DNA from: Gammaproteobacteria bacterium
GTDB lineage: Bacteria; Pseudomonadota; Gammaproteobacteria; Chromatiales; Chromatiaceae
Direction: 5' to 3'
Length of the DNA stretch: 43,196 bases
NCBI GenBank assembly: GCA_030065815.1
Contig: JASJCU010000023.1
Span: 1 to 43,196 of the forward strand
Shown here in pieces: positions 1 through 9,231 of the stretch (within the stretch, counting starts at the first letter, position 1; each line of letters opens with the position of its first letter). Made by a program: the position numbers and the translations under genes. The notes beneath the pieces were generated by a model. The model had not been told where the DNA came from and searched no databases. It saw only the letters and a list, made by a program, of their open reading frames with translations.

Positions 1-899
1 CGTTCAAACCGAACAAGACCCGGATTATCCTGGTCGCCGCGGTGCTCGGCCTGATGCTGGGTATCGCGCTCGCCTTCCTGCGCGAGCACTTCGACCGCAC
101 GCTGAAGACCCTCGACGACATCGAGGAAAAACTGGCGCTTACCGCGCTCGGCATCATCCCGCTGGTCCGCGAACGCAAGAAATCGAACCCGGACACGCAG
201 TATCTCTCCGACCCACGCTCGCCGTTCGCCGAGAAGATCAACCATATCCGCACCGGCCTGCTGTTCTCGTCGATCGACGACCCGCCGCGCACGCTGCTGA
301 TCACGTCGGCGACCAGCGGCGAAGGCAAGACCACGGCCGCGATCAACCTCGCCGCGGCGTTCGCGCAGCTCGACCGCACCCTGCTGGTCGAGGTCGACCT
401 GCGCAAGCCGACGCTGCGCGAACGCCTGCACGCGGCACCGCGCAAGGGCCTCGCCGACCTGGTTCTGGATCCCGGCCTGGCCCGCGAGGTCATTCAACCG
501 GTCGACGGTGCCGACAAGCTGCACCTGCTGACCTGCGGCACGCGCCCGGCCAACCCGCTGGAGCTGCTGTCGTCGCAGCAGTTCCAGGCGCTGTTGAACA
601 AATTGCAGCAACACTACCGCTTCATCGTCCTCGACGGACCGCCGCTGCTGGCAGTCAGCGACGCCGCGGTGCTCGGCCACATCGTCGACGAGACGATCAT
701 GGTGGCCAAGGCGGAGAGCACGTCGATCAAGATGATCAAGGACGCGTCGGCGCTGTTGCGCAAGGCCAACCTGCTGCCGGTCGGTGTGATACTCGCCCAG
801 GCAGACAGCAAGCGCATGGCCTACTACGGCGGCGGCTACTACCACTACGATCAGCGCTACTACGGCGAAGGCAGCGACTCCGCGAAAGCCGGCGGCTGA
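1..899 (+). CDS. Wzc/EpsB-type polysaccharide tyrosine autokinase, 3' part
   Basis: The reading frame is open from the left edge, so the 5' part of the gene is missing. The first residues (KPNKTRIILVAAVLGLMLG, from base 9) are the second membrane helix that ends the Wzz-like chain-length domain of this family. Next comes a cytoplasmic BY-kinase domain with Walker A (SGEGKTT, about 315-335), Walker A' (LLVEVDLRKP) and Walker B (FIVLDGPPLL, about 620-650). The C-terminus carries a tyrosine cluster (YYGGGYYHYDQRYYGEG), the usual autophosphorylation site. Family knowledge: these proteins control polymer length and export of capsule or exopolysaccharide and are reset by a phosphatase, here the next gene 25 bp downstream. 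Only the exact polysaccharide system is uncertain. Confidence 0.93.
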   Translation, partial: FKPNKTRIILVAAVLGLMLGIALAFLREHFDRTLKTLDDIEEKLALTALGIIPLVRERKKSNPDTQYLSDPRSPFAEKINHIRTGLLFSSIDDPPRTLLITSATSGEGKTTAAINLAAAFAQLDRTLLVEVDLRKPTLRERLHAAPRKGLADLVLDPGLAREVIQPVDGADKLHLLTCGTRPANPLELLSSQQFQALLNKLQQHYRFIVLDGPPLLAVSDAAVLGHIVDETIMVAKAESTSIKMIKDASALLRKANLLPVGVILAQADSKRMAYYGGGYYHYDQRYYGEGSDSAKAGG

Positions 900-924
900 T
901 CGCCGGCAGCCGCAGCGCCAGCCG

Positions 925-1653
925 ATGATCGACATCCACAGCCACATCCTGCCCGACGTCGACGACGGCGCGCGCGGCGCGCAGGATGCACTGTCGATGC
1001 TGCACGCCGCGGCCGCCGGCGGCGTCACGCTACAGGTGCTCACGCCACACATGAAGCCGGGCCGCTTCGACAATTCGGCGGCGCAGCTGGCGGCGGGTTT
1101 CGCGGCCTTCGCCGAATCGGCCAGGGCCTCCGGCTGCGACATCGGCCTGCGCCTCGCCGCCGAGGTACACGTCGGCCCACACGTGGTCGCGCTGGCCCGC
1201 GCGGGCACGCTGCCGTTCCTCGGCGAGTGCGATGCCAGGAAGACGCTGTTGCTGGAGTTCCCGCTGACGACGCCGCCGGCCGGCAGCATCAACCTGATCG
1301 ACTGGCTGCTCGACAACGATATCCTGCCGGTGATCGCCCACCCGGAACGCTGTCGCGAATGGCAGCAGCACCCCGACCGGCTGGCGCCGTACCTCGAGCG
1401 CGGCTGCGCGCTGCAGGTCACCGGCTCGAGCCTGCTCGGCGGTTTCGGTCAGGACGCGCAGACGACCGCGATCCGGTTGATCGAACGCGACGCCGTCGCC
1501 GCCGTGGCATCCGACTGTCACAACCCCCGCTACCGCCCGCCCGACCTGCACATCGCGCGCGACTGGCTGGCGCAGACCTTCGACAGCACGACCGCGACGA
1601 CGCTGACCGAGCGTGGCCCGGCCCGCCTGCTCGGCCTGGCCGCCGCCCGCTGA
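925..1653 (+). CDS. CpsB/CapC-type PHP-domain tyrosine phosphatase
   Basis: A 242-residue protein. It opens with the PHP metal motif HSH (residues 5-7) followed by DVDDG, and carries further metal-site signatures VIAHPERC in the middle and VASDCHNPRYRPP near the end. Family knowledge: CpsB/CapC enzymes are Mn-dependent phosphatases that remove phosphate from the C-terminal tyrosine cluster of the cognate Wzc-like kinase. Location directly behind the kinase gene supports this pairing. The ATG at 925 is the first start after the kinase stop and sits next to the conserved N-terminal motif. The gene converges on the leftward glycosyltransferase that ends at 1684. I see no clear hairpin terminator in the 30 bp between them. 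Confidence 0.92.
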   Translation: MIDIHSHILPDVDDGARGAQDALSMLHAAAAGGVTLQVLTPHMKPGRFDNSAAQLAAGFAAFAESARASGCDIGLRLAAEVHVGPHVVALARAGTLPFLGECDARKTLLLEFPLTTPPAGSINLIDWLLDNDILPVIAHPERCREWQQHPDRLAPYLERGCALQVTGSSLLGGFGQDAQTTAIRLIERDAVAAVASDCHNPRYRPPDLHIARDWLAQTFDSTTATTLTERGPARLLGLAAAR

Positions 1654-1683
1654 CGGCACGCTGCCGGCGCCCGGCCGCGCGCC

Positions 1684-2460
1684 TCAGCGGAAGAACTGCG
1701 GCAGCTTGCCGAGGTTCTTCATCGCCAAGACTCCCAAGCCACCCACGCCGTTGGCCCGCAGCGCGCGGTAGTCCTCGTACATCTTGCGCAGTATGCGTCG
1801 CGGCGAGCGGTTGCTCGCGCCGCCGAGGCGCATCCTGACCAGCACCTCCGGCAGGTATTGCAGACGGATGTCGCCGCGCCACAGGTAGCGCAACATCGCG
1901 TCGTAGTCGCCGGCGATCTGATACGCCGGGTCGTAGGCACCGAACCTGTCGACGACCTCGCGGCGCAGGAACAGCGCGGGGTGCGGCGGCATCCAGCCGC
2001 GCCGCAGCCGCGCACGCGAGTAATCGCCTGCGCGCCAGCGACGCACGACGCGCCCCGTGTCACCCTTGCTCACGTAGTCCAGGTCGCCGTACACGCCGTC
2101 GGCCGACGAGCCGTCGAAGGTCGCGGCGACCCGCGCCAGCACGCGCTCGTCGGCGAACACATCGTCGGAATGCAGCACACCGACGACGCCGCCGGTCGCC
2201 AGGGCCAGGCCCTTGTTCAGCGCATCGTAGATGCCGTGATCCGGCTCGCTGACGACCTTGTCGATGGTGTCGGCGTGGCGCTCGATGATCGCCAACGAGC
2301 CGTCGCTGGAGCCGCCGTCGACGACGATGTGTTCATAGCGACAATCGCGCTGGCTGCGAAGGCTGGCCAGCGCATCGCCAAGCGTGTCGGCACGATTGAA
2401 CACGGCGGTGATGATCGAGATCTTCACGCCACGCGGCCTGCCCGCCGATAACTTGCGCAC
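1684..2460 (-). CDS. family 2 glycosyltransferase (GT-A fold)
   Basis: A 258-residue inverting glycosyltransferase of the WcaA/GT2 type. Visible motifs are the N-terminal SIITAVFNRADTLGDAL, VDGGSSDGS, the ISEPD-like stretch VVSEPDHGIYDALNKG, and the metal-binding DxD equivalent HSDD. It has no membrane helix and probably acts on a lipid-linked sugar at the inner face of the membrane. It is the last gene of the long leftward operon and begins 3 bp after the carbamoyltransferase stop if the GTG at 2460 is used. A second GTG at 2427, directly before the conserved KISIITAVFN, is an equally good start. Donor and acceptor sugars cannot be told from sequence. Confidence 0.88.
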   Translation of the reverse strand: MRKLSAGRPRGVKISIITAVFNRADTLGDALASLRSQRDCRYEHIVVDGGSSDGSLAIIERHADTIDKVVSEPDHGIYDALNKGLALATGGVVGVLHSDDVFADERVLARVAATFDGSSADGVYGDLDYVSKGDTGRVVRRWRAGDYSRARLRRGWMPPHPALFLRREVVDRFGAYDPAYQIAGDYDAMLRYLWRGDIRLQYLPEVLVRMRLGGASNRSPRRILRKMYEDYRALRANGVGGLGVLAMKNLGKLPQFFR

Positions 2461-2463
2461 CGC

Positions 2464-4215
2464 TCAGGCATCGCGTAACCGCCGCACGACCCAGTGCCCG
2501 ATGACCAGGACGTCCATGTCGGTGCGCAGGAAGCAGTCGAGCGCCTCGCGCGGATGACAGACCACCGGTTCGTTCTCGTTGAACGATGTATTCAGCAGCA
2601 TCGGCACACCGGTCTCGTCGGCAAAGCGACGGATCAAGCGGTGGTACAGCGGATTGGCCCGTTCGTGCACCGTGTGCAGGCGCCCGCTGCCGTCGACGTG
2701 GGTCACCGCCGGGATATGGGCGCGCTTCTCCGGCCTGACCACGAACACCTGCGCCATGAATGGCACGTCGCCGTCCTGTTCGAACCAGTCGGCGACGGCA
2801 TCGCGGAGGATCGACGGTGCGAACGGCCGGAACGACTCGCGGCGCTTGATCTTGCTGTTCAGGATGTCTTTCATGTCGGCCCGTCGCGGGTCGCCGAGTA
2901 TCGAACGGTTGCCGAGGGCGCGCGGCCCCCACTCCAAGCGGCCCTGGAACCAGCCGACGACGCCACCCCCGACGAGCGCGCTGACGACCCGTTCGCACAG
3001 CACGTCGTCGTCATCGACGCAATCGACGGCGAACGCGGCGTCGTCCGCGGGCAGGGTCTCGCGGATTACGGCGGCGATCTCGCGATCGGAGAAGTGCGGC
3101 CCCAGGTAGGCGTGATCGAGCGGTGGCATACGCGAATTGCCCAAGCGATGCCAGACCTGCAGCGCGGCGCCGAGCGCGCCTCCCGCGTCGCCCGGCGCGG
3201 CCTGGACGTAGACCGAGCGCAGCGGCGTCTGCAGACACAGCTTGCCGTTGGCCAGCGAATTCATCGCGCAGCCGCCGGCGAGCGCCAGCGCGTCGAGGCC
3301 ATGTGTCGCGTGCAGTGCGGCCAGCAGATGAAACAGCGCGCGTTCGTAGGCCGCCTGGACCGACGCGGCGATATCGCGGTGGCGGTCCGTGATCGCTTCG
3401 CCCGGCCGGCGTGCCGGCCCCAGCAGCGCCTCGAGGCGCGGGCCGAACAGCGTGCCGACCGTCGGCACGCCGTCACGCCACTGGTAGTCGATGCGCTCGC
3501 GATGATGGCGGAAGTAGTCCAGGGTCAGGGCGAAACCGCCGGCGTCGCGCAGCGCGAGCAGTTGATCCATCTCACGCATGAAGCGCGGCCTGCCGTAGGC
3601 CGCGAGACCCATGACCTTGTACTCGTCACCGTAGTGCGGGAAGCCGAGGTACTGGGTCATCGCCTGGTAGAAGATGCCGAGCGAATGCGGAAAGAACACC
3701 CGACCATCGACGCGTACGTCGTCGCCACTGCCGACGCCCCACGCCGCGCTCGCGAAATCGCCGAAGCCGTCGACCGACACGACCAGGGCATCGTCGAACG
3801 GCGAGCAGCAGAACGCCGATGCCATGTGGGCGAGATGATGCTCGACAGGGTGCACGCGACCGGCGAAGCGCCCGCCGGGCACGGCCTGCTCCAGCAGCGC
3901 CGCGATACCGCTGCGCTGCGTGCGGTTGCGCAGGCGCTCGAGGATCAGCCCCGGGTCCGGGCGGCGCGACAGCGCGTAGGCGAGCTTGCGCCACAGGTGC
4001 GCGCGCGAGTCCTGGTTGAGCGCGACGTGCTCGACGTCGTCCAGTGCCAGCCCGCCCTCGGCGAGACAGTAGCGTATCGCCTGCGCCGGGAAGCCCGCCC
4101 AGTGCTTGACCCGGCGAAAGCGCTCCTCCTCGACCGCGGCGACGACGCGGCCGTCGCGCAACAGGCACGCCGCGGCATCGCCGTGGAAGGCGTTGATGCC
4201 GAGGACTACCGCCAT
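2464..4215 (-). CDS. NodU/CmcH-family carbamoyltransferase
   Basis: A 583-residue protein with the full set of family marks: VLGINAFHGDAAACLL at the start, EEERFRRVKHW, the HHLAHMASAF histidine motif and VDGFGD of the N-terminal Kae1-like domain, and QGRLEWGPRALGNRSIL of the C-terminal YrdC-like domain. Family knowledge: these enzymes transfer a carbamoyl group from carbamoyl phosphate, through carbamoyl-adenylate, to a hydroxyl of a sugar or small molecule. In this operon a carbamoylated sugar in the exopolysaccharide is the natural inference. It starts at ATG 4215, 157 bp after the upstream glycosyltransferase, the largest gap in the operon. A 731-aa frame on the opposite strand is a GC-rich shadow. 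Confidence 0.93.
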   Translation of the reverse strand: MAVVLGINAFHGDAAACLLRDGRVVAAVEEERFRRVKHWAGFPAQAIRYCLAEGGLALDDVEHVALNQDSRAHLWRKLAYALSRRPDPGLILERLRNRTQRSGIAALLEQAVPGGRFAGRVHPVEHHLAHMASAFCCSPFDDALVVSVDGFGDFASAAWGVGSGDDVRVDGRVFFPHSLGIFYQAMTQYLGFPHYGDEYKVMGLAAYGRPRFMREMDQLLALRDAGGFALTLDYFRHHRERIDYQWRDGVPTVGTLFGPRLEALLGPARRPGEAITDRHRDIAASVQAAYERALFHLLAALHATHGLDALALAGGCAMNSLANGKLCLQTPLRSVYVQAAPGDAGGALGAALQVWHRLGNSRMPPLDHAYLGPHFSDREIAAVIRETLPADDAAFAVDCVDDDDVLCERVVSALVGGGVVGWFQGRLEWGPRALGNRSILGDPRRADMKDILNSKIKRRESFRPFAPSILRDAVADWFEQDGDVPFMAQVFVVRPEKRAHIPAVTHVDGSGRLHTVHERANPLYHRLIRRFADETGVPMLLNTSFNENEPVVCHPREALDCFLRTDMDVLVIGHWVVRRLRDA

Positions 4216-4372
4216 CGCGCCAAACCGCCCGCCCGTGCTGCTGTCACCACGCTATCGATCATCGCGCCACCCAGTCGCCGCTGTGCTGCCGCCGGCGATA
4301 CGGCCGCCGCAACGCCGCCGCCGTCGCCACCCTCCAAGGCGCCAACCGACGATCGCGCCCGGTGCGTCGCGA

Positions 4373-5581
4373 TCATCGCTCGTCCAGGATGGCGGCAGGC
4401 CTGGGGCCACCGCGCAACAGCCAGCGATAGCAGTCGGCCAGGCGGGGCGCGACTCGCTGCCAACGCCATTGCCCGGACACGCGGCGACCGCGCGCCCCCA
4501 TTGCCACCAGCCGCGCCGCGGGCATCGACGTCGCCGATCGCAGCGCGTCGGCGATGCCGTCGACGGTCGGCGGCACCCACCATCCGCAGTCGTGCTCGAC
4601 CAGCAGTTGCCACGGCGTGCCGGTGGTCGCGATCACCGGCAGCCCGTGGGCCATTGCCTCGGCGACGACGATACCGAAGTTCTCGCTGAAGCTCGGCAAC
4701 ACGAACACCTCGGCCGCCGCGAACAGCGCGTGCTTGGCCGCGCCGTCGGCCTCGCCGACACAGCTCACGGCGTGCTGCAGGCCGCCGCGGTGGATCGCCG
4801 TCTCGACCGCCGCGCGATGATTCTGCTGGTCCGGGCCGGCGATGACCAGACGCCACCCCGGCGGTGCGACGCGTGCCCAGGCCTCGAGCAGGTTCAACAG
4901 CCCTTTCTTCGGGTGCAGGCGCCCGAGGAACAGCGCCGTCCGCGCACCGCCGGCGCCGGCCGCGCGATCGGCCGCGCGCGCCTGCGTTACCGCCGCCGGT
5001 GCGACGTCGATCCCGTTCGGGATGACCGCGATCGGGGCACGCAGGCCGATACGGCGCAGTCCCTCGGCCTCGGACGTCGACGTCGCGCACAGCAGCGCGG
5101 CGCGTTCGAGGTCGCGGCGCTGGTACAGCGCCATCGCCAGGCGTTTGCGGATCCTCGACCGGGTCAACGCCCACGGCTCCAGCATCCCGCGCGGGCTGAT
5201 CACCAGCGGCGTGCCGCTACGCCGCGCCACCACGGCCGCGGCCCGGGTGTCGTGCGTCCACAGGCCGTTGGCGTGCACGATGGTGTCCGACGGCGCGGTC
5301 GCGACGACGTCGGTCATGGCCCGCGGCAGGCCCGGATACACGCGGAGGCCATGCGGTCCGCGCGCGCGCACCCGGTGCAGTCGCGCACCCAGCCGATCGG
5401 CGCCGGCGACCATCGGTCCCCAGCGGTCGTCGGTGCCGGCGAACAGGTCGACGACGACACCGGACGCGGCGAGCGCCAGCGCCAGGCCGGTGACGCTGCG
5501 CGCCGGCCCGCCGTAGTAACGGCCGACACTGGGCACCGTCAGCACGGCGTGGATCGCGCGCTGCCGGTCCGCGACCGTCAC
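4373..5581 (-). CDS. family 4 glycosyltransferase
   Basis: A 402-residue GT-B glycosyltransferase. The N-terminal acceptor half begins AVLTVPSVGRYYGGPARSV. The C-terminal donor half shows FLGRLHPKKGLLNLLEA and the retaining GT4 signature SFSENFGIVVAEAMAHGLPV with its two spaced glutamates. The start is the GTG at 5581, which shares the GTGA overlap with the stop of the preceding glycosyltransferase (5580-5578). This indicates translational coupling. A long open extension upstream in this frame has shadow-like composition and was not used. Donor sugar unknown. Confidence 0.9.
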   Translation of the reverse strand: MTVADRQRAIHAVLTVPSVGRYYGGPARSVTGLALALAASGVVVDLFAGTDDRWGPMVAGADRLGARLHRVRARGPHGLRVYPGLPRAMTDVVATAPSDTIVHANGLWTHDTRAAAVVARRSGTPLVISPRGMLEPWALTRSRIRKRLAMALYQRRDLERAALLCATSTSEAEGLRRIGLRAPIAVIPNGIDVAPAAVTQARAADRAAGAGGARTALFLGRLHPKKGLLNLLEAWARVAPPGWRLVIAGPDQQNHRAAVETAIHRGGLQHAVSCVGEADGAAKHALFAAAEVFVLPSFSENFGIVVAEAMAHGLPVIATTGTPWQLLVEHDCGWWVPPTVDGIADALRSATSMPAARLVAMGARGRRVSGQWRWQRVAPRLADCYRWLLRGGPRPAAILDER

Positions 5582-6789
5582 GCGACGCGCCCGCCGGTCG
5601 GCGCGGCGTGGCGCGCCACGACCTGTTCGATGGCCGCGACCGCCGATCGTCGGTAGTCGGCCCAGGTATGCGACGCCGCGGCCGTGCGCGCCGCGCGCCG
5701 CGCCGCGGCCAACCAGCCGTGGCTGTGCACGACGTCGTCGATCGCGGCGCGCCACGCGCTGGCGTCGAGCGCAATCACGCGCCCGGCATCGGCGAAGCGC
5801 TCGACGAAGACCTTCGCACCGACACGCTCCGACACGATCACCGGCAGGCCCTGCGACAGCGCCTCGCCGACGACCATGCCGAACCCGTCGAAGCGCGACG
5901 GCAGCAGCAGGCAATCGTGGCTGCGCATCTGCCCGAGGACGTCGTCGTGCCGCAGCTGGCCGCACAGCTCGACGTTCGCCATGGCCCGGGCGCGCACACC
6001 GAGATCGGCCTCGGCAACCTTGCCGACCAGCGACAGGCGCAGCGCCGGCTCACGGCGGCCGAGCGCGTCGAACAGGTCGAGCAGCAGGTCGACGCCCTTG
6101 ACCCGGCGGATCGAGCCGACGAACAGGAACCGCGAGGCACCGCGCGTGGCCGGTTCCGCGGCCGGTCGGGGATGCGGCGGCGGCGCACCGAGCGACACCG
6201 CGAACACCTTGTCGGCCGGCACGCCGGCATCGCGGTACGTGGCCGCGGCGAACTCGGAGCACGTCAACAGTGCATCGGCGGCAGCGATCTCGGCGCGCTT
6301 GCGCTGCAGCACCCAATGCGGATCGCCCGGCACGTCGGTGCCGCCGAGCGTGGATTGCGCGGTGAAATGGATCGACGCGGCGTCGAGCAGCGCGCACGCA
6401 CCGAGCCGGCGCGCCGCGTTCAGCGTCTGCAGGCACGCGTTCTCGTACCCGATGACGACGTCGGGCCGCAGGCGCCGCACCTGACGACTGGCCCAACGGT
6501 CGAACCAGCGATCGACGCGGTGGTTCCAGGCGACCGTCGGGCGGCGCAGCAACGGCAACGCCGCCAGGCGGCGCGCCAACGGGAACGCGACCGCACTGCG
6601 CCGCTGCGACGCCGGCAGCGGAATGCGTCGCGGCCGGTAGCCGGCCGCCCGCCACCAGCGCCCGTCGGCGCGGTCCTCCCCGGCCACCGGCACACCGCTG
6701 AGCAGGCACGGCACGTGGCCGTGTTCGTGCAGCGCCCAGGCGAGCTGGTACGCGTGCTGCAGGCCGGGGTGGGCGATCAGTACGTTCAT
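5578..6789 (-). CDS. family 4 glycosyltransferase
   Basis: A 403-residue GT-B protein starting MNVLIAHPGLQHAYQLAWAL. The donor-binding half has FVGSIRRVKGVDLLLDLF and the EX7E-type motif PSRFDGFGMVVGEALSQGLP. Its ATG (6789-6787) overlaps the stop of the upstream ligase-like gene as ATGA. Its own stop overlaps the next gene's GTG. It belongs to the set of at least five GT-B enzymes that should build one repeat unit of the polysaccharide. Which linkage it makes is not visible. Confidence 0.9.
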   Translation of the reverse strand: MNVLIAHPGLQHAYQLAWALHEHGHVPCLLSGVPVAGEDRADGRWWRAAGYRPRRIPLPASQRRSAVAFPLARRLAALPLLRRPTVAWNHRVDRWFDRWASRQVRRLRPDVVIGYENACLQTLNAARRLGACALLDAASIHFTAQSTLGGTDVPGDPHWVLQRKRAEIAAADALLTCSEFAAATYRDAGVPADKVFAVSLGAPPPHPRPAAEPATRGASRFLFVGSIRRVKGVDLLLDLFDALGRREPALRLSLVGKVAEADLGVRARAMANVELCGQLRHDDVLGQMRSHDCLLLPSRFDGFGMVVGEALSQGLPVIVSERVGAKVFVERFADAGRVIALDASAWRAAIDDVVHSHGWLAAARRAARTAAASHTWADYRRSAVAAIEQVVARHAAPTGGRVA

Positions 6790-8150
6790 CGTCGGCCCGC
6801 TATCGCGCGTGGTCCGTCGGGTGCGAGGCGGCGCGCCAGCGACAGCTGTTCGCGCTCGGCCATCATCAGCATGGCGACACAGAACCAATAGAACACCGCG
6901 CCGACCGGCGGCGCAAAGACACCGGTCCCCTTGTAGACCCCGAGCGCCATGACCGGCAGCGCGAGCACCGCGGCGAAGCGTACCTCGCGGGTGGCACCGC
7001 CGAGCGCGAGGTCGATCGCCCATAGCAGCAGGGCGAAGCGCAACGCGAGGCTGATCGCCCAGCCCAACGCGCCGAGCTCGAGGACGATGCGGCCCGACTC
7101 CTCTTCGAAGTAGATGCCGGCAGGCAGCCACGCGAACGGCGCCGTGCCAGGCACCAACGCGACCGCGCCGTAGCTGGTCGCGCCGCTGCCGAAGCCGAAC
7201 AAACCGGCCACGTCGAAGAAGCCGAACGCGTTCGTGAACGTCGTGACCAGGCGCTCGAGGTCGTTGGTCTGCTGCACGACGCTCAGCGTGCGTTCGTGCA
7301 GTGCCCGCCAGCCGGCGTCCTGCAGGAACAGACTCGCGACACCAAGCAACAGGATCACGACGACGAGGCGCAGCCCGACCGCCCGCGTGACCAGGCGTGC
7401 CGAAATCGCGAACCACAGCATCAACAGCACCGACACCGCCGCGATCAGGATCACGCTGCGCGAACCGGTCGACGGCATGACCGCGAGCGCCGCACCAAAC
7501 CCCGCGAGGAAGGCGCCGCGCCGGGCACCGCCAAGCGCCAGACCGAAACCGAGGATCACGGCGGACTGCACGAAGACGGCCATGCCGGTGATGTACGAGA
7601 AGGTGCCGGACACGCGCACCAGACCGGCGTCGCCGAAGTACGAGATCCGGTCGAGGCCGCCGCGCACCTGTTGGTTGATGAAGCTGTCGGCCGGCGCCGC
7701 GAGCTGCGCCATCGCCAGCACGCATACCGGAACGACCAGCCACGGATAGACGCCGGCCAACCAGCGGTACAACGACTTCAGGTCGGCAAAGGCCAACGGC
7801 AGCAGCACCAGCAACGCCGCATACAGCAGATGGGCCTTGACGCCCCAGACGCCGAGCGCCAGCGACGGCAGGTTCAGGTTGGCCGCCTGTAGCACGACCC
7901 AGACCGCGTACACCAACAGCACGACGGCGACCCCCGGGCGCATCGTGAAGCGGACCTGCGACTTGAACAGCGCGATCGCGTATACCAGCGCGGCGGCCAA
8001 CAGCAGGTCCTTGGCGATGAACACCAGCCGCTCCAGGTCCGGCAGCGCCCATTTGCGCAACGCCCCGTCGTAGAGCACCAACAGCAGGAACGCGCCGAGG
8101 GCGAACCTCAGGTGGCGCTGGGCCGTCGTGGCCGCGGGCTCCGCGGTCAC
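6786..8150 (-). CDS. O-antigen ligase/polymerase-like membrane protein (Wzy/WaaL superfamily)
   Basis: A 454-residue, strongly hydrophobic protein with about ten to twelve predicted membrane segments and a larger hydrophilic loop in the second half (around the GWRALHERTLSVVQQTNDLE region). This layout is typical of Wzy polymerases and WaaL/EPS ligases. It carries a VMPSTGSRS motif that resembles the T/S-G-S-R stretch often seen in this superfamily. It is the only polymerase candidate in the operon, so I infer that it polymerises lipid-linked repeat units on the periplasmic side. The GTG at 8150 begins 1 base after the upstream stop (8154-8152). Ligase versus polymerase cannot be decided here. 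Confidence 0.8.
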   Translation of the reverse strand: MTAEPAATTAQRHLRFALGAFLLLVLYDGALRKWALPDLERLVFIAKDLLLAAALVYAIALFKSQVRFTMRPGVAVVLLVYAVWVVLQAANLNLPSLALGVWGVKAHLLYAALLVLLPLAFADLKSLYRWLAGVYPWLVVPVCVLAMAQLAAPADSFINQQVRGGLDRISYFGDAGLVRVSGTFSYITGMAVFVQSAVILGFGLALGGARRGAFLAGFGAALAVMPSTGSRSVILIAAVSVLLMLWFAISARLVTRAVGLRLVVVILLLGVASLFLQDAGWRALHERTLSVVQQTNDLERLVTTFTNAFGFFDVAGLFGFGSGATSYGAVALVPGTAPFAWLPAGIYFEEESGRIVLELGALGWAISLALRFALLLWAIDLALGGATREVRFAAVLALPVMALGVYKGTGVFAPPVGAVFYWFCVAMLMMAEREQLSLARRLAPDGPRAIAGRR

Positions 8151-8151
8151 G

Positions 8152-9231
8152 TCAGCCCCCCGCGGCCGGCCGACCCGGCGCGGCGCACGCAGCACCGATC
8201 AGCTCGAGGTAACGCGTGGTCATCCGGGTCGCGTCGCGCGCCGACAGGTAGCGTTCGCGCTCGGCGTCGGCGGGCCTGCCGGGGGGCGCGCCGCCGTCGC
8301 GCAACGCCGCGATCACGGCGGTCATCTGCGTCGCGAACGCCGCGACCTCGGGCGGCGTCGTCGTGCCCAGGCCGGCGAGTGCCTCGGGAAGCCCGCCGCG
8401 GTCCGATGCGATCACGGTCTCGCAGCAGGCGATCCCCTCGACGGCGACGACGCCGTACGGTTCGTGCCACAGCGACGGCACCAGCAGGCACACGTGGCGG
8501 TTCAGTTCCCCGACCAGCTCCCGGCCGCGCAATGCGCCGGTAAAATCGACGCGCGACGCGATACCGAGCTCGACCGCCAGGGCGTCGAGGCGGCCGCGCT
8601 CCGGTCCGTCGCCGACGACCGTGAGCCGCGCATCCGGATAGCGCTCGACGACGACCGCCAACGCGCGCAGCGCGACGTCGCAGCCCTTGTCGGAGACGAG
8701 GCGACCACAGAACACGAACTCGCGGTCGCGGGCGATCGCGGGATCGCGGCGAAACAGCGTCCGGTCGTAGCCGTTGGGCACGACCTCGGCAGCGCTTGGC
8801 AGGTGAGCGGCGACGTAGTGGCTGACGGCGACGTTGGCGAACCGGCGCGTCAGCTGTCGCCGCAACACCGCCTTCGCCGTACCGACGATACCGCGGCCCG
8901 TGTAGATGCCGTGATGGCTGAGCACGACACAGGCCCGGGCGAGCGTCGCGGCGACCAGACCGGGCAGGCTGACATTCATCATCAACACACAATCGGCACG
9001 TCGGAACTCACGGACACGCGCGACCGTGCGCTGCGTCCTGACGACCCGGTACGGCAGCGCAGCGTCGCCGCCCGGCCCGTCGCCCGGGCTGTCGGTGACC
9101 ACGGTCACCGCGCTGCCATGCTCGGCGGCGCCCGCGGCGAGCAGCGCGGCGATCCGCTCGAGGCCACCGAGCCGCGGCGCAAACGAACGCGCGAAGATGC
9201 ATAGTCTAAACGGACGTCGAACGTTGTGCAT
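8152..9231 (-). CDS. family 4 glycosyltransferase
   Basis: A 359-residue GT-B protein. N-terminal LCIFARSFAPRLGGLERIA matches the glycine-rich acceptor loop of GT4. The donor half has VFCGRLVSDKGCDVALRAL and SLWHEPYGVVAVEGIACCE with the two conserved glutamates. ATG 9231 lies 26 bp inside the 3' end of the methyltransferase gene, so the two overlap. It continues the leftward operon and is followed after one base by the ligase-like gene. No signal peptide or membrane helix is visible, so it should act at the cytoplasmic face. Confidence 0.9.
   Translation of the reverse strand: MHNVRRPFRLCIFARSFAPRLGGLERIAALLAAGAAEHGSAVTVVTDSPGDGPGGDAALPYRVVRTQRTVARVREFRRADCVLMMNVSLPGLVAATLARACVVLSHHGIYTGRGIVGTAKAVLRRQLTRRFANVAVSHYVAAHLPSAAEVVPNGYDRTLFRRDPAIARDREFVFCGRLVSDKGCDVALRALAVVVERYPDARLTVVGDGPERGRLDALAVELGIASRVDFTGALRGRELVGELNRHVCLLVPSLWHEPYGVVAVEGIACCETVIASDRGGLPEALAGLGTTTPPEVAAFATQMTAVIAALRDGGAPPGRPADAERERYLSARDATRMTTRYLELIGAACAAPGRPAAGG

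Noticed and set aside
2494..4689. 731-codon rightward open frame opposite the carbamoyltransferase
   Set aside because: It mirrors a gene with complete family motifs; its own translation has no domain and shows the Arg/Ala/Val/Glu bias of a GC-rich antisense shadow.
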